A DNA stretch of 37,497 nucleotides from Shimia_B sp038527375. GTDB lineage: Bacteria; Pseudomonadota; Alphaproteobacteria; Rhodobacterales; Rhodobacteraceae. Where the stretch lies: contig JBCBFU010000026.1 of assembly GCA_038527375.1 (NCBI GenBank), positions 1 to 37,497 on the forward strand, written 5' to 3'. Below are positions 30,435 through 37,441 of this stretch, one piece after another (the stretch's first letter is position 1; each line of letters begins with the position of its first letter). The position numbers and the translations under genes were made by a program. The notes under the pieces are model-generated. The model had not been told where the DNA came from. It worked only from the letters and a program-made list of their open reading frames with translations, and made no database searches.

Positions 30435-31480
30435 GCGAAGATCGTCACGAACAGGCGGCGAAGCTGCGCTATCCGTTCCCGGACGCGCCAGCGCCGGGCG
30501 AGGCGGTGGAGGTCGCGCAAGGCGTGCTCTGGATGCGGTTGCCGCTGCCGATGGCGCTCGATCACGTGAACATCTACGCGCTGGATGACGGGGATGGCTG
30601 GACGATCATCGACACAGGAATGCGCACACCCGAAGGGATCAAGGGATGGGCGGCGTTGAAGGCTGGGCCTTTGGCGGGCAAACAGGTGACGCGGGTGGTT
30701 TTGACTCACCATCATCCTGACCATGTGGGCTTTGTCGGTAATTTCGTACGTGACGGGGCCGAACTCCTGACCTCCCGAACCGCCTACCTGACGGCGCGCA
30801 TGCTGACGCTGGACGCGCAGGCATCCTATCCGCCTGAGACCGTGACCTTCTACCGCCGCGCGGGCATGGCCGAGGCTGTCCTGCAAAAGCGTTTGGAAGA
30901 GAGACCGTTCAACTTTGCGGATGTCGTGGTGCCCATGCCCTTGGGCTACACCCGGTTGCGACACGGGGATGCCATCACCATGGGTGGTCGCCGGTGGGCT
31001 GTGCACGAAGGCAACGGGCACGCGCCCGAGCATCTGACATTCTGGTCCCAGGACGATGATCTGGTGCTGGCGGGGGACCAAATCCTGCCCTCGATCTCGC
31101 CCAATATCGGCGTCTACCCGACCGAACCCGAAGCCGACCCGGTGGGCGAATGGTTGGAGAGTTGCGAGCGTCTGGCCTATCTGGCCGAGGATCGCCACCT
31201 CGTGCTGGGCGGACATAAGTTGCCGTTCACAGGGCTGCCCATTCGCATGCGGCAGTTGATCGACAACCACCACGGGGTGCTGGACCGCCTGCTGGCCGCG
31301 CTGGATACGCCAAAGGCGGCCGGAGATGTCTTTCAGCCGATCTTCAAGCGTGAGATCCGGGGGGGCGAATATGGCCTCGCTCTGGTAGAGGCTTTCGCCC
31401 ATTGCCAACACCTGTTCCACGAGGACCGGGTCGAACGGACGCTGCGCGAAGACGGGGCGTTCGTGTATCGGCGGCTCTGA
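30431..31480 (+). CDS. MBL-fold metallo-hydrolase
   Basis: 349-residue metallo-beta-lactamase-fold hydrolase. Core motifs: WTIIDTGMRTPEG, the metal motif THHHPDHVG (92-100, HxHxDH), EGNGHAPEHLTFW (third His), LVLAGDQILPS (bridging Asp) and GGHKLPF (last His). A C-terminal helical segment (IRMRQLIDNHHGVLDRLLAALD) is typical of the LACTB2-like hydrolases. It may be a thioesterase-like or lactone hydrolase acting near the acyl-CoA dehydrogenase; that is inference from the operon. ATG 30431 is chosen by overlap with the lipoprotein stop. Confidence 0.92.
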   Translation: MSEDRHEQAAKLRYPFPDAPAPGEAVEVAQGVLWMRLPLPMALDHVNIYALDDGDGWTIIDTGMRTPEGIKGWAALKAGPLAGKQVTRVVLTHHHPDHVGFVGNFVRDGAELLTSRTAYLTARMLTLDAQASYPPETVTFYRRAGMAEAVLQKRLEERPFNFADVVVPMPLGYTRLRHGDAITMGGRRWAVHEGNGHAPEHLTFWSQDDDLVLAGDQILPSISPNIGVYPTEPEADPVGEWLESCERLAYLAEDRHLVLGGHKLPFTGLPIRMRQLIDNHHGVLDRLLAALDTPKAAGDVFQPIFKREIRGGEYGLALVEAFAHCQHLFHEDRVERTLREDGAFVYRRL

Positions 31481-31585
31481 AAGCGGATCAGCGGACCGCG
31501 CTTGCATGCGCTGGCCCCGCGGCTCTCCCTGAACAACTTTTTGCTAGGGACTTCCCCTCGGTGCGCCGATGGTTAGGGTGTCGGC

Positions 31586-32047
31586 ATGGATATCGACACA
31601 TCTGCCGAGGCGCTGGAGGCCGCCGCGCTGCCCCGCCTGCGCGAAGTTCACGCCAAGGGCGACACCCCCACACCCGATGTCAGCCAGGTCTCGTCCAAGG
31701 ACAAGAAGAGCCCGGCGCAATGGGCCTATGAACGGCTGATCCTCTATATCCAGAATTTCGAGAAGCAGCTGGATGGCGAACATGAGGTCGCCATGGGCTT
31801 TGCCGGGGGCGATCTGGGTGTCATGCGCATCGAAGGAATGGGCTATTTCGACCCCGACATCGTGACGTTTTACGGGACCGACCCGACCGGGGCGCGCACG
31901 CAACTGGTGCAGCACGTGACCCAATTGAACGTGATGCTGCGCGCGTTGCCAAAACAGGTCGAAGCGGCCGAGCCTGTGCGGATCGGCTTCCGGTTGGCCG
32001 CCGCATTATCTGACGACGACACCGCCGGGACCGCTGCGGCGGGCTGA
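31586..32047 (+). CDS. DUF6173 family protein
   Basis: 153 residues, soluble, no signal or membrane segment. The central block SPAQWAYERLILYIQNFEKQLDGEHEVAMGFAGGD followed by MRIEGMGYFDPDIVTFYGTDP and RTQLVQHVTQLNVMLRALPK is the pattern I know as DUF6173, common in Rhodobacteraceae. Function unknown. It stands alone 105 bp after the MBL gene and 62 bp before the cytochrome oxidase subunit gene, so it probably has its own promoter. Confidence 0.82.
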   Translation: MDIDTSAEALEAAALPRLREVHAKGDTPTPDVSQVSSKDKKSPAQWAYERLILYIQNFEKQLDGEHEVAMGFAGGDLGVMRIEGMGYFDPDIVTFYGTDPTGARTQLVQHVTQLNVMLRALPKQVEAAEPVRIGFRLAAALSDDDTAGTAAAG

Positions 32048-32109
32048 CCGGGTGACAGGTCCGCGAATCTGGACTAGGACACCGCAAACACCGCAAATTG
32101 GAGGCACAG

Positions 32110-32250
32110 ATGGCCGAAGAGAAACACGAGCACGGCTCGATGGACGCAACCGAACATCAGGCGATGTTCGACAAATTCGTGGGCGCCGTGGGCTGGTCGA
32201 TGGTCGTGATCGTCGTGGCCCTCGTCCTGCTGTGGCTGATCAACGGATGA
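32110..32250 (+). CDS. aa3-type cytochrome c oxidase subunit IV
   Basis: 46-residue single-helix protein: a His/Glu-rich cytoplasmic N-terminus (MAEEKHEHGSMDATEHQ), then one transmembrane helix (about 27-45, VGWSMVVIVVALVLLWLI). Size, the HGSMD motif and the helix match the small bacterial aa3 oxidase subunit IV of Rhodobacter/Paracoccus type. It has a GGAGG ribosome site at 32100-32104. The stop overlaps the next start (ATGA). The oxidase subunits I-III are not in this window. Confidence 0.85.
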   Translation: MAEEKHEHGSMDATEHQAMFDKFVGAVGWSMVVIVVALVLLWLING

Positions 32251-32873
32251 CCATGGACCGGCGCGCCTTTATCTTGGGCGCGCCTGCGCTGTTGGCGGCC
32301 TGTTCGACCAAACCGGTCGTCTTTGCCCCGGCAGAGGACGTTGCGCGCGTGCGCTACGTCCATGACGGTCCGCCTGAATTGACGGTTTTCACCTCGTTCA
32401 ACACCGGATCGGATAACGGGGCGCATTCGGCCCTGTTCATCAATGCCTCGCAGCGGGTGATCTTTGACCCGGCAGGCACCTTTGCCCACCCCAAGATCCC
32501 CGAACAGCACGATGTGCTCTATGGCGCGAACCCGCAGGTCATGCGGGCCTTTGTCGATTACCACACCCGGATCACCTACTGGACGCGGACGCAGTCTGTC
32601 GTGGTGCCTGCTGCGGCGGCCGAATATGCGTTGCGACAGGCGCAAGCCTCTGGCCCTGTTCCAGATGCGCTCTGTACCCGCCGCATCACGGAAATCCTTA
32701 GCTCTGCGCCCGGCTTTCCCGGGGCGATCAAAACCACGTGGTTCCCCGACAAGCTGAGCGCACAGATGGCTACCGTGCCGGGCGTTGTGACGCGGGAGTT
32801 CCGCCAGACCGACGATGCCGACAAGGAAAAGTTCTGGGAAACGTTCGAGTTTACGACGGACGGCAAGGCCTAA
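32247..32873 (+). CDS. lipoprotein, possibly papain-like (NlpC/P60-related) fold
   Basis: 208 residues. The N-terminus MTMDRRAFILGAPALLAACS contains a lipobox (LAAC), and the twin-Arg (DRRAFILG) start resembles a Tat-type signal. The core has GAHSALFINASQRVIFDPAGTF and later VPDALCTRRITEIL. A His in a GAHSALF strand followed much later by a Cys at a helix start is the order seen in permuted NlpC/P60 or LRAT-like hydrolases. That reading is tentative. ATG 32247 overlaps the subunit IV stop; the alternative ATG 32253 (MDRRAF) gives an equally good signal. Convergent with azlD. Confidence 0.75.
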   Translation: MTMDRRAFILGAPALLAACSTKPVVFAPAEDVARVRYVHDGPPELTVFTSFNTGSDNGAHSALFINASQRVIFDPAGTFAHPKIPEQHDVLYGANPQVMRAFVDYHTRITYWTRTQSVVVPAAAAEYALRQAQASGPVPDALCTRRITEILSSAPGFPGAIKTTWFPDKLSAQMATVPGVVTREFRQTDDADKEKFWETFEFTTDGKA

Positions 32874-32885
32874 GGCACACGGGCC

Positions 32886-33206
32886 TCAAAGCAGCCAGAG
32901 CAGCAGGGCCAAGGTCGCCGCGCCCGAGAATATTCCGGCAAGAAAGTTCTTGGTCACGTATCCAACCGCGATCGTGACGACAGCCGCGGCCATGCGGGCC
33001 GGATCAGGCTGCCCATCCGTTGCGGCGGGCCAGACCACCAAAGGTGCCACCAGCGCGGGCAAAACCGCCACGGCCGTGTAGCGCAGATGCCGCAGCACCC
33101 GGTCTGGCAACGCGCGGTCGCCCACCAATCCCAGAAACGAAAAGCGCAACAGGAAGCTGCCCAGCCCCAGCGCGATGATGACGATCCAGACATTTGCCTC
33201 CGTCAT
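32886..33206 (-). CDS. azlD: AzlD-type branched-chain amino acid export subunit
   Basis: 106-residue membrane protein with three to four helices, the small partner of AzlC in export of branched-chain amino acids (azaleucine resistance). VWIVIIALGLGSFLLRFSFLGL with RALPDRVLRHLRYTAVAVLPALVAPLV is the AzlD pattern. Its ATG at 33206 overlaps the azlC stop by four bases. Confidence 0.92.
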   Translation of the reverse strand: MTEANVWIVIIALGLGSFLLRFSFLGLVGDRALPDRVLRHLRYTAVAVLPALVAPLVVWPAATDGQPDPARMAAAVVTIAVGYVTKNFLAGIFSGAATLALLLWLL

Positions 33207-33913
33207 GGCGCGGCTTTCTGCGTGCGGCGCTCGACCTCTGCGCCAACCGCCATGCCGAGCAGGCCCGCGACGATGATCCCGCTGGAGAACGGCATCCAGA
33301 CCAGCAAAAGAGAGGCCACGACAGCCGTTGTCGCCGCCGCGATATGGGCCGGTGTGGTCAGCGCGGGCGCGATCATCGCGATGAACGTGATCGGCAGCGC
33401 GAAATCGAGCGCGAACCAAGGCGGCAGGTTTTCCCCCAAGAGCGCACCCAGCAGCGTGCATCCGTACCAGAGCGGCACCACCGGTGCGACGACCCCGAGG
33501 AAATAGGTCACCCGCTCGGCCAACGTCATGGTTTGATCCCGTTCAAAAGTGACGGCACAGACCGCAAAGCTCTGATCGACGGTCAGGTAGGCGATGAGGC
33601 TGCGTTGCCAAAGGGGCGCGGCCCCCAGATAGGGGGTGAGTGCCGCCGAATACATGGCCATGCGCATGTTCACGGCCAGTGCCGTTGCGATCACGATGAT
33701 CGTGGGCGCCTCTTGTTCCAACAGGGACAGGGCCGTGAATTGCGCGGCCCCGGCAATCACCACGACCGAAAAGGCGAGCGTCTGGAATACAGGCAGGCCA
33801 GCCTCGGTCGCGACCACGCCAAAGAGCGCGCCGAAGGGGGCCAGCACGATCAGAAACGGCGACCCATCGACCATACCGCGCCAGAAGGTCCTTTTGCGGC
33901 TGGTGGTGGTCAT
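33203..33913 (-). CDS. azlC: AzlC family branched-chain amino acid exporter
   Basis: 236-residue inner-membrane protein, large subunit of the AzlCD exporter. APFGALFGVVATEAGL, VVVIAGAAQFTALSLL and LAVNMRMAMYSAALTPYLG are the family blocks. It is divergently transcribed from fdhD across a 70-bp gap. Confidence 0.95.
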   Translation of the reverse strand: MTTTSRKRTFWRGMVDGSPFLIVLAPFGALFGVVATEAGLPVFQTLAFSVVVIAGAAQFTALSLLEQEAPTIIVIATALAVNMRMAMYSAALTPYLGAAPLWQRSLIAYLTVDQSFAVCAVTFERDQTMTLAERVTYFLGVVAPVVPLWYGCTLLGALLGENLPPWFALDFALPITFIAMIAPALTTPAHIAAATTAVVASLLLVWMPFSSGIIVAGLLGMAVGAEVERRTQKAAP

Positions 33914-33983
33914 GGGGCTGTCCTAAGTTCTGGGGAACTTTGATGGGCTAACCCGCCGGTCGGGGCGATGCAATGGGGGCCAG

Positions 33984-34823
33984 ATGGCGCTGCGCGAGGA
34001 TATAGGCGACTATCTGATCGCACCGAATGTGGGGCGGGCGGGTCTGACCCGCACTGTGACTGCGGTGGATCAGACCGGGGCCACGCGCACGGTGTCGGTG
34101 GTCGAGGAACGGCCGCTGACCATCTACCTCAACAGCCGCGAGATCGTGACGGCGATGACCATCGGCGACTGGCCGAAATACCTCGCGCTCGGGTTTCTCA
34201 GCAATCAGGGGATGCTCGCGCCGGGCGATGTTGTGACAGGCGTGGATTACGACGAAGAGGTCGCTGCGGTTGTGGTGCGCACGGCCACGGAAACGGATCA
34301 CGAGGCCAAACTGGCCCGCAAGACGCGGACGAGCGGCTGTGCCGTGGGCACGGTCTTTGGTGACATGATGGAGGGGCTGCAGGGCCTCACCCTGCCCGTG
34401 GTGCAGGTCGATACGCGCTGGCTCACCCGGCTGTCGGAACGCATCAACCGCACCCCGTCGCTCTATAGCGATGCAGGCGCCATTCACGGCACGGTGCTGT
34501 GCGAACGTGACCGCCCGCTGGTCTATATGGAGGATGTCGGGCGCCACAATGCCGTGGACAAGGTCGCGGGCTGGATGCGCTCCGAAGGTGTCGAAGGCGG
34601 GGACAAGATCCTCTACACCACAGGGCGGCTGACCTCCGAGATGGTCATCAAATGCGCGCTGATGGGCATCCCCGTGCTGGTGTCCCGGTCGGGATTCACC
34701 GCTTGGGGTGTCGAGATCGCGCAGGAGGTCGGGCTGACCCTGATTGGGCGGATGCGCGGTGCACGCTATGAATGTCTGTCCGGCGCGGATCGCCTCCGCC
34801 ACATGCCCGAGGCCGCGGAATGA
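33984..34823 (+). CDS. fdhD: formate dehydrogenase accessory sulfurtransferase
   Basis: Transfers sulfur from a cysteine desulfurase to the molybdenum cofactor and is needed for active formate dehydrogenases. 279 residues. RPLTIYLNSREIVTAMTIGDWPKYLALGFLSNQG, DVGRHNAVDKVAGW, YTTGRLTSEMVIKCALMGIP and RSGFTAWGVEIAQEVGLTLIG are family blocks. E. coli FdhD carries a C-x2-C loop; here it is TSGCAVG, so only C119 remains and the second Cys is Gly. First gene of a coupled Moco operon whose next start overlaps its stop. A formate dehydrogenase is expected elsewhere. Confidence 0.95.
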   Translation: MALREDIGDYLIAPNVGRAGLTRTVTAVDQTGATRTVSVVEERPLTIYLNSREIVTAMTIGDWPKYLALGFLSNQGMLAPGDVVTGVDYDEEVAAVVVRTATETDHEAKLARKTRTSGCAVGTVFGDMMEGLQGLTLPVVQVDTRWLTRLSERINRTPSLYSDAGAIHGTVLCERDRPLVYMEDVGRHNAVDKVAGWMRSEGVEGGDKILYTTGRLTSEMVIKCALMGIPVLVSRSGFTAWGVEIAQEVGLTLIGRMRGARYECLSGADRLRHMPEAAE

Positions 34824-34924
34824 GCGCGCATGTCTTCGTCCCGTTGATCGCGCTCTCGCTGCTTGCGGTGGTGGCGCTGATCGTGTGGGTCGCGGTGCGG
34901 CTTCAACGTCGGGCGGGCAAGTGA
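34820..34924 (+). CDS. 34-residue single-helix membrane peptide
   Basis: ATG overlaps the fdhD stop by four bases (ATGA), and its TGA shares one base with the mobA start (TGATG). The peptide is a short N-terminus, one hydrophobic helix (about 6-28, FVPLIALSLLAVVALIVWVAV) and a basic tail (RLQRRAGK) that predicts a cytoplasmic C-terminus. It fits exactly between two coupled genes, so it is probably translated. Family and function not known. Confidence 0.65.
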   Translation: MSAHVFVPLIALSLLAVVALIVWVAVRLQRRAGK

Positions 34925-35520
34925 TGCAGCAACCTGTGGGGGTCATTCTGGCCGGGGGGCAGGCTACACGCATGGGCGGCGGCGACAAGGCCCGCCTGAT
35001 GCTGGGCGGGCAAAGCCTGCTTGCGCGGGTGCGCGACCGGTTGGAGCCGCAGGTCGCCGCGCTCGCGCTCAACGCCAATGGCGATGCGGATCGCTTTGCG
35101 GATACGGGGTTGCCCGTAGTGGGGGACAGCGTCGCGGGGTTTGCGGGCCCCCTTGCCGGTGTCCTCGCCGGGTTGGACTGGGCAGCAGGCCAAGGGGCCG
35201 TGCATGTGGTCAGCGTGGCCGCCGACACGCCGTTCTTCCCCTGTGATCTGGTGCCGCGCCTGATGATGGCGGCGGGGCCGTCTGGTCTTGCCCTTGCGGC
35301 CACGCCACGCGGTGATGGGCATCCCGGACTGCACCCGACATTTGGCCTGTGGCCCGTGTCCTTGCGGGACGATCTGCGCGCGGCGCTGGAGGCGGGGACA
35401 CGCAAGGTGCTCGCATGGACGGATCGCCACGATGCAGGCGTCGCGACGTGGCCGGATGAGGCCGCGTTCTTTAACGTCAATACGCCCCAAGACCTCGCCA
35501 CCGCGGAGCAGATGATATGA
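34924..35520 (+). CDS. mobA: molybdenum cofactor guanylyltransferase
   Basis: Adds GMP to Mo-molybdopterin to form the MGD cofactor used by DMSO-reductase-family enzymes such as formate dehydrogenase. 198 residues. The nucleotidyltransferase N-terminus VILAGGQATRMGGGDKARLMLGG (7-29), NANGDADRF and the VAADTPFFPCDLV metal-binding site are present. ATG shares a base with the small membrane peptide's stop. The end overlaps mobB by four bases. Confidence 0.96.
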   Translation: MQQPVGVILAGGQATRMGGGDKARLMLGGQSLLARVRDRLEPQVAALALNANGDADRFADTGLPVVGDSVAGFAGPLAGVLAGLDWAAGQGAVHVVSVAADTPFFPCDLVPRLMMAAGPSGLALAATPRGDGHPGLHPTFGLWPVSLRDDLRAALEAGTRKVLAWTDRHDAGVATWPDEAAFFNVNTPQDLATAEQMI

Positions 35521-36011
35521 GACTGTATGGCGTGACGGGGTGGAAAAACGCGGGCAAGACCGGGCTGATGGAGCGGCTGGTGTCCGAGATCACCGGGCGC
35601 GGGTTCACGATGTCGACCTTGAAGCACGCCCACCACAGTTTCGACGTGGATCACCCGGGCAAGGACAGCTACCGCCACAGGCAAGCGGGTGCCTCGCAGG
35701 TGTTGTTGGCCTCGGGCAATCGTTGGGCGCTGATGCATGAGTTGCGTGAAACGCCCGAGCCATCCTTGGATACGCTTCTGGCCAAGCTCGATCCCGTAGA
35801 CCTTGTCCTGATCGAGGGGTGGAAGCGCGACACGCATCCCAAGGTCGAGGCGTGGCGCGCCGAGGCGGGCAATCCCATTATTGCGCCGCGTGACCCCACA
35901 ATCCGGGCCGTGGCCGCAGACAGCCCCGTCGATATCGACGACCGCCCGGTCTTTGATCTTAATGACACCGGCGCGATTGCCGACTTTATCCTGTCCGAGG
36001 TCGGGTTGTGA
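35517..36011 (+). CDS. mobB: molybdopterin-guanine dinucleotide biosynthesis protein B
   Basis: 164-residue GTP-binding P-loop protein that stimulates MobA. Walker A GWKNAGKTGLMERL (8-21), a KHAHHSFDVDHPGKDSYRHRQAGA segment, and DLVLIEGWKRDTHPKVEAWR are the MobB landmarks. It overlaps mobA at its start, and its stop overlaps the next gene's GTG. Part of a translationally coupled fdhD-mobA-mobB-moeA cluster. Confidence 0.96.
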   Translation: MRLYGVTGWKNAGKTGLMERLVSEITGRGFTMSTLKHAHHSFDVDHPGKDSYRHRQAGASQVLLASGNRWALMHELRETPEPSLDTLLAKLDPVDLVLIEGWKRDTHPKVEAWRAEAGNPIIAPRDPTIRAVAADSPVDIDDRPVFDLNDTGAIADFILSEVGL

Positions 36012-37441
36012 GCGCGGGGATGTGGGACCGCGTTGTCATGGTCGACTGGTCCGGCGGCGCAGATCGCGGCGCGCAGCCCAAGGCGGACGCGATCTGGCTG
36101 TGCAGCGCGCAGGGCGGGCAGGCAGGCGCGCCGGAATACCTGCGCAATCGCGTGCTTGCCCAAGACCGCATCAGCGCGTTGATCGAGGACGCCCGACGCG
36201 CGGGCGAACGCATCCTGATCGGGTTCGACTTCCCCTTTGGCTATCCGGCCGGCGTGGCCGAGCTTTGGACCGGCACGCCCGATCCCTTTGCGATCTGGGC
36301 CGATCTGACCGCGCGGATCGGTGATCTGCGCGATGGGCGGGATCGTTGGGGTGTCGCCGGGGCGGTGAATGCGGCGCTCCCCGGGGACGGACCGTTTTGG
36401 TTCAAGCCCGCATCGGTCGATGCGGACGTGCCGTCGAAGAAACCCGCAGAGTTCGCCGTCGGCCAGTGGCGCGAGGCGGAGCGTCGAACCAAGGGCGCGT
36501 TTTCCTGCTGGCAGCTAGGCGGTGCCGGCGCGGTGGGGTCGCAGGTCCTTATGGGGGTGCCGGTCCTGGCAGGCCTGCGCGCGCAATACGGTGCCAAGGT
36601 CTGGCCGTTCGAGGCGCTGGATGGCGACGTTGGCTTCGTGGAAATCTGGCCCTCCCTGATCGGGGCGGAGGTCGCAAAGGCCCAAGGCCCGGACGAGTTC
36701 AAGGACGCCGCGCAAGTGCGGGTGCTGGCGCAGGCGGTGTCGCGTTTGTCGCCCGCAGAACTCTCCGCGATGCTGGCAGATGTGCCCGATGTCGCGCGGG
36801 CTGAGGAAGGCTGGATCCTGGGTCTTGGCCATGAGGAGACATTGGCGGCTGCGGCGCGCCAGGGGCGTTTGCAAAACGACTGCTTCGCCCTGCCACCCGG
36901 CGTGGACTGGGCACCCGTCGATGCGGCCCTTGACCTGCTGCGTGCGCGTCTGACCTGTGTCGTTGGCAGTGAAGAGATCGCCCCCCAACAGGGCCGCATC
37001 CTTGCCCGCGACGTGGTGGCAACTCGGGCGCATCCCCCCGCGGCAAACTCTGCGGTCGATGGCTACGGCCTTGGGGGCGGTTTGGTGGCGGGGGTCCATC
37101 ATATCCCGTTGATCGAAGGGCGCGCGGCCGCCGGTGCGCCCTATGCGGGCCGGTTGCCCGAGGGGCACGCGATCCGCGTCCTGACAGGCGCAGCCTTGCC
37201 CGAGGGCGTGACAACCGTCGTGCTGGAAGAGGACGTGCGCGTATCGGACACCGCGGTCCATGTCGAAGGCCCCCTGAAGGCCGGCGCAAACGCCCGCGCA
37301 GCAGGGGAAGACGTGACCGAAGGCGCGACTGTCCTGCGGGCGGGGCGGACGCTTACACCTGCGGACCTTGCGTTATGTGCCGCAACCGGTGCCGCCCATG
37401 TGCACGCGCGCAAACGTCTGCGGTTCGCATCCCCGATTTGA
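36008..37441 (+). CDS. fusion: N-terminal DWSG-type domain plus MoeA (truncated by inverted contig end)
   Basis: 477 residues in frame; the true gene is longer. Residues 1-~295 are a domain beginning MWDRVVMVDWSGGADRG with FDFPFGYP, a WFKPASVD segment and SLIGAEVAKAQG. The VDWSG and FDFPFG strands recall the RNase H-like DUF429 fold, but I cannot confirm it. From about 300 it is MoeA, the molybdate-inserting enzyme: HPPAANSAVDGYGL, TGAALPEGVTTVV, AAGEDVTEG and LTPADLALCAATG. At 37421-37423 the MoeA homology stops, because the next 77 bases are inverted; the TGA at 37439 is thus not the natural stop. Start GTG 36008 overlaps mobB; ATG 36020 is an alternative. Confidence 0.85.
   Translation: MSAGMWDRVVMVDWSGGADRGAQPKADAIWLCSAQGGQAGAPEYLRNRVLAQDRISALIEDARRAGERILIGFDFPFGYPAGVAELWTGTPDPFAIWADLTARIGDLRDGRDRWGVAGAVNAALPGDGPFWFKPASVDADVPSKKPAEFAVGQWREAERRTKGAFSCWQLGGAGAVGSQVLMGVPVLAGLRAQYGAKVWPFEALDGDVGFVEIWPSLIGAEVAKAQGPDEFKDAAQVRVLAQAVSRLSPAELSAMLADVPDVARAEEGWILGLGHEETLAAAARQGRLQNDCFALPPGVDWAPVDAALDLLRARLTCVVGSEEIAPQQGRILARDVVATRAHPPAANSAVDGYGLGGGLVAGVHHIPLIEGRAAAGAPYAGRLPEGHAIRVLTGAALPEGVTTVVLEEDVRVSDTAVHVEGPLKAGANARAAGEDVTEGATVLRAGRTLTPADLALCAATGAAHVHARKRLRFASPI

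Noticed and set aside
33948..35837. 629-codon open frame antisense to fdhD-mobA-mobB
   Set aside because: Crosses three confirmed coupled genes and shows no domain.
37424..37441. Natural end of the MoeA fusion protein
   Set aside because: The last residues come from the inverted segment; the minus strand carries the true continuation of MoeA.
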